Shown: one piece after another, positions 13,461-15,023 of the stretch
Position numbering within the stretch: position 1 is the first letter of the stretch
Layout: every line of letters starts with the position of its first letter
Origin: an uncultured Collinsella sp.
GTDB taxonomy: Bacteria > Actinomycetota > Coriobacteriia > Coriobacteriales > Coriobacteriaceae
NCBI GenBank assembly: GCA_902478875.1
Contig: CABSMZ010000026.1
Span: 1 to 15,023 of the forward strand
DNA: 15,023 bases
Reading direction: 5' to 3'
The notes under the pieces: model-generated
Database searches by the model: none
What the model saw: the letters and a program-made list of their open reading frames with translations, nothing else
Told to the model about the DNA's origin: nothing
Program-made: the position numbers and the translations under genes

Positions 13461-15023
13461 TCCAGGTTCCTCCCTCCGCGGAACGCGCCAAAGCCAAAGT
13501 GATCGCAACGCAGGCAGCGGCTCGCCTCCTGGCGCGCCTCCTGCTCGGTGAGACCCTGCTCGACCAGATCCCAATCGTGAATACGCTCGCCGGCCTCGCG
13601 CTCGCCCAGCTCGCAGCGGCCGCACTCATGCTTGCCCTTAAACTGGACGGTCGGCAGCTCGACCTCGAGCTTGATCTTGTGGTCAAAGCCCAGATAGCGG
13701 TCGATATTTGCCGAAGCCACGCGGCCGGCGTTGATGGCACGGATGACGGTGGCGGGACCGGTCTGGCAGTCACCGCCGCTAAAGAGGCCATCGAAGTTGG
13801 GCACGGCGCCATCCGAATCGGTGACCACGCAGCCCCACTTACAAGCGATGCCCATGTCCTCAAACGGCTTGGAATCGATGTCCTGGCCAATGGCCACAAA
13901 CACGCGCTCGCAGGGAATGACGCGCTCGGGCGTGGCGGCGGCACGCGGGGCCGGACGCCCACGACGGGGCGCGCCGATAATCTGCGGCTGCACGCGCAGG
14001 CCACTCACGCGACCTTCCTCGCCCGTCTCGATAGCGAGCGGGGCGGTCAACTCCAGCACCTCGCAGCCCTCGGCCTGGGCGCCGGCGATCTCGGCGTCCT
14101 GGGCCGTCATGTCGCAGATGCGACGGCGGTAGACGATGCTCACCTTTTCGGCACCGCAGCGCACGGCGGAGCGCGCCACGTCCATGGCCACGTTGCCGCC
14201 GCCGATGACGCACACGCGCTGGCCGCTCAGGTCGGGCAGCTCGTCGTCGCCGATGGCGCGCAGCATCTTGACGGCCGACTCCACGCCGAGCGCTTCCTCG
14301 CCCGGAAGGCCGAGCTTCTTATCGCTGTGGGCGCCAATGGCCAGGTAGACGGCATCGAACTCGTCGCGCAGGTGGGCAAGTTCCTCGCCGTTGACGGAGT
14401 GATCGAGCTCAACGTCGATGCCGGCGCTCAAGATCCAGTCGATCTCGGCCTGCAGGCGCTCGCGCGGCAGACGATAGCTGGGGATGCCATAGCGCAGCAT
14501 GCCGCCCAGGTGGTGGCGCTGCTCAAAGATGGTCACCTTATGGCCCATCACGGCCAGGTAGTAGGCGCAGGAAAGGCCGGCCGGGCCGCCGCCGATCACG
14601 GCGACGCGCTTGCCGGTGTTGTCCACTACATGCGGCTTGTGGTCGTTGAGGTCACTGTGCTCGACGGCAAAACGCTTGAGGGCGAGGATGTTCATGGGGT
14701 CGTCGACCATGCCACGGCGGCAGTGCATCTCGCAGGGATGCTCGCACACCAGGCCGCAGACGAGCGGCAGCGGATTGTTCTTGCGGATGACCTTGACGGC
14801 GTCGGCATAGCGGCCGGCCTCGACCAGCGAAATGTACCCGGGAATGTCGACGTGCGCCGGGCAGCCCGAAACGCACGGGACGCGGGCCTCGCGGTCAAAG
14901 CCGCAGGAGTGCTCGCGGATGTGATGCTCAAAATCGTCGCGGAAGCCGCGAATGGCCGTGAGTGCCATGGCGCCAGCTTCGTAGCCGATGGCGCAGTCGC
15001 TCGAAAGGTAGATGGTGCGGGCG
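13454..15023 (-). CDS. GltD-like NAD(P)H/FAD oxidoreductase with FeS sites, partner of the hydrogenase (5' end off the window)
   Basis: A flavoprotein of the glutamate synthase beta-subunit family, which would move electrons between NAD(P)H and the hydrogenase. An ATG at 14968 (504 residues) is available, but no ribosome-binding site precedes it, and the frame stays open through 18 more codons (ending YLSSDCAIGYEAGA) to the edge, so the true start is probably outside. Numbering from that ATG: FeS domain with C32, C36, C71, C75, C79 and C83 (PCVSGCP; CGLVCEHPCEMHC); FAD Rossmann GGGPAG at 126-131; NAD(P)H Rossmann GGGNVAM at 256-262; VYRRR at 279-283, often linked to NADPH; and the FAD-closing SGGDCQTGP. 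The C-terminus adds CGRC (449-452) and CLRC (485-488), a possible extra metal site. Its stop overlaps the hydA start by 7 bp, indicating translational coupling. Confidence 0.9.
   Translation of the reverse strand, partial: ARTIYLSSDCAIGYEAGAMALTAIRGFRDDFEHHIREHSCGFDREARVPCVSGCPAHVDIPGYISLVEAGRYADAVKVIRKNNPLPLVCGLVCEHPCEMHCRRGMVDDPMNILALKRFAVEHSDLNDHKPHVVDNTGKRVAVIGGGPAGLSCAYYLAVMGHKVTIFEQRHHLGGMLRYGIPSYRLPRERLQAEIDWILSAGIDVELDHSVNGEELAHLRDEFDAVYLAIGAHSDKKLGLPGEEALGVESAVKMLRAIGDDELPDLSGQRVCVIGGGNVAMDVARSAVRCGAEKVSIVYRRRICDMTAQDAEIAGAQAEGCEVLELTAPLAIETGEEGRVSGLRVQPQIIGAPRRGRPAPRAAATPERVIPCERVFVAIGQDIDSKPFEDMGIACKWGCVVTDSDGAVPNFDGLFSGGDCQTGPATVIRAINAGRVASANIDRYLGFDHKIKLEVELPTVQFKGKHECGRCELGEREAGERIHDWDLVEQGLTEQEARQEASRCLRCDHFGFGAFRGGRNLEW

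Overview
This is a GC-rich chromosomal segment. It looks like a gut actinobacterium of the class Coriobacteriia, most like Collinsella. That assignment is an inference from base composition and gene content (an [FeFe] hydrogenase beside a GltD-like flavoprotein, a YgiQ radical SAM protein, a beta-glucoside PTS); no rRNA or other phylogenetic marker is present. I see no tRNA, rRNA, CRISPR array, insertion sequence or transposase.

Left part (1-3780). A truncated, relatively AT-rich gene runs off the left edge and reads as the N-terminal membrane domain of an ABC exporter. It is followed by a DUF1275/YoaK membrane protein on the same strand. A YgiQ-family radical SAM protein is divergent from it, with a perfect 12-bp inverted repeat between the two. 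A strong hairpin at 3707-3749 separates YgiQ from the convergent sugar operon.

Middle part (3779-7785). A beta-glucoside module: a PTS IIBC permease lacking IIA and a GH1 6-phospho-beta-glucosidase, 11 bp apart and transcribed leftward, with a divergent AraC-family regulator. The PTS would import and phosphorylate an aryl- or disaccharide beta-glucoside, the GH1 enzyme would cleave the phosphorylated product, and the AraC protein probably controls both. An identical 11-mer (CCGCTGGAGCA) sits just upstream of both start codons and is a candidate operator. GC content here is visibly lower than on either side.

Next (7788-9207). A CPBP (Abi/CAAX-like) intramembrane protease and a 66-aa RelB/DinJ-like antitoxin with no toxin gene beside it. 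The antitoxin unit is bracketed by two direct copies of a 26-bp repeat. Two further inverted repeats lie in its upstream region, one of which looks like an autoregulatory operator.

Right part (9208-15023). Four tightly packed leftward genes: a GltD-like NAD(P)H/FAD oxidoreductase (its 5' end is off the window), a complete multi-cluster [FeFe] hydrogenase, a Tat-type substrate-binding lipoprotein, and an ABC importer whose permease and ATPase are fused in one chain. Overlaps or gaps of a few bases imply one mRNA and translational coupling. This is the most interesting locus: a GltD-linked group A hydrogenase physically tied to an ABC importer of unknown substrate.
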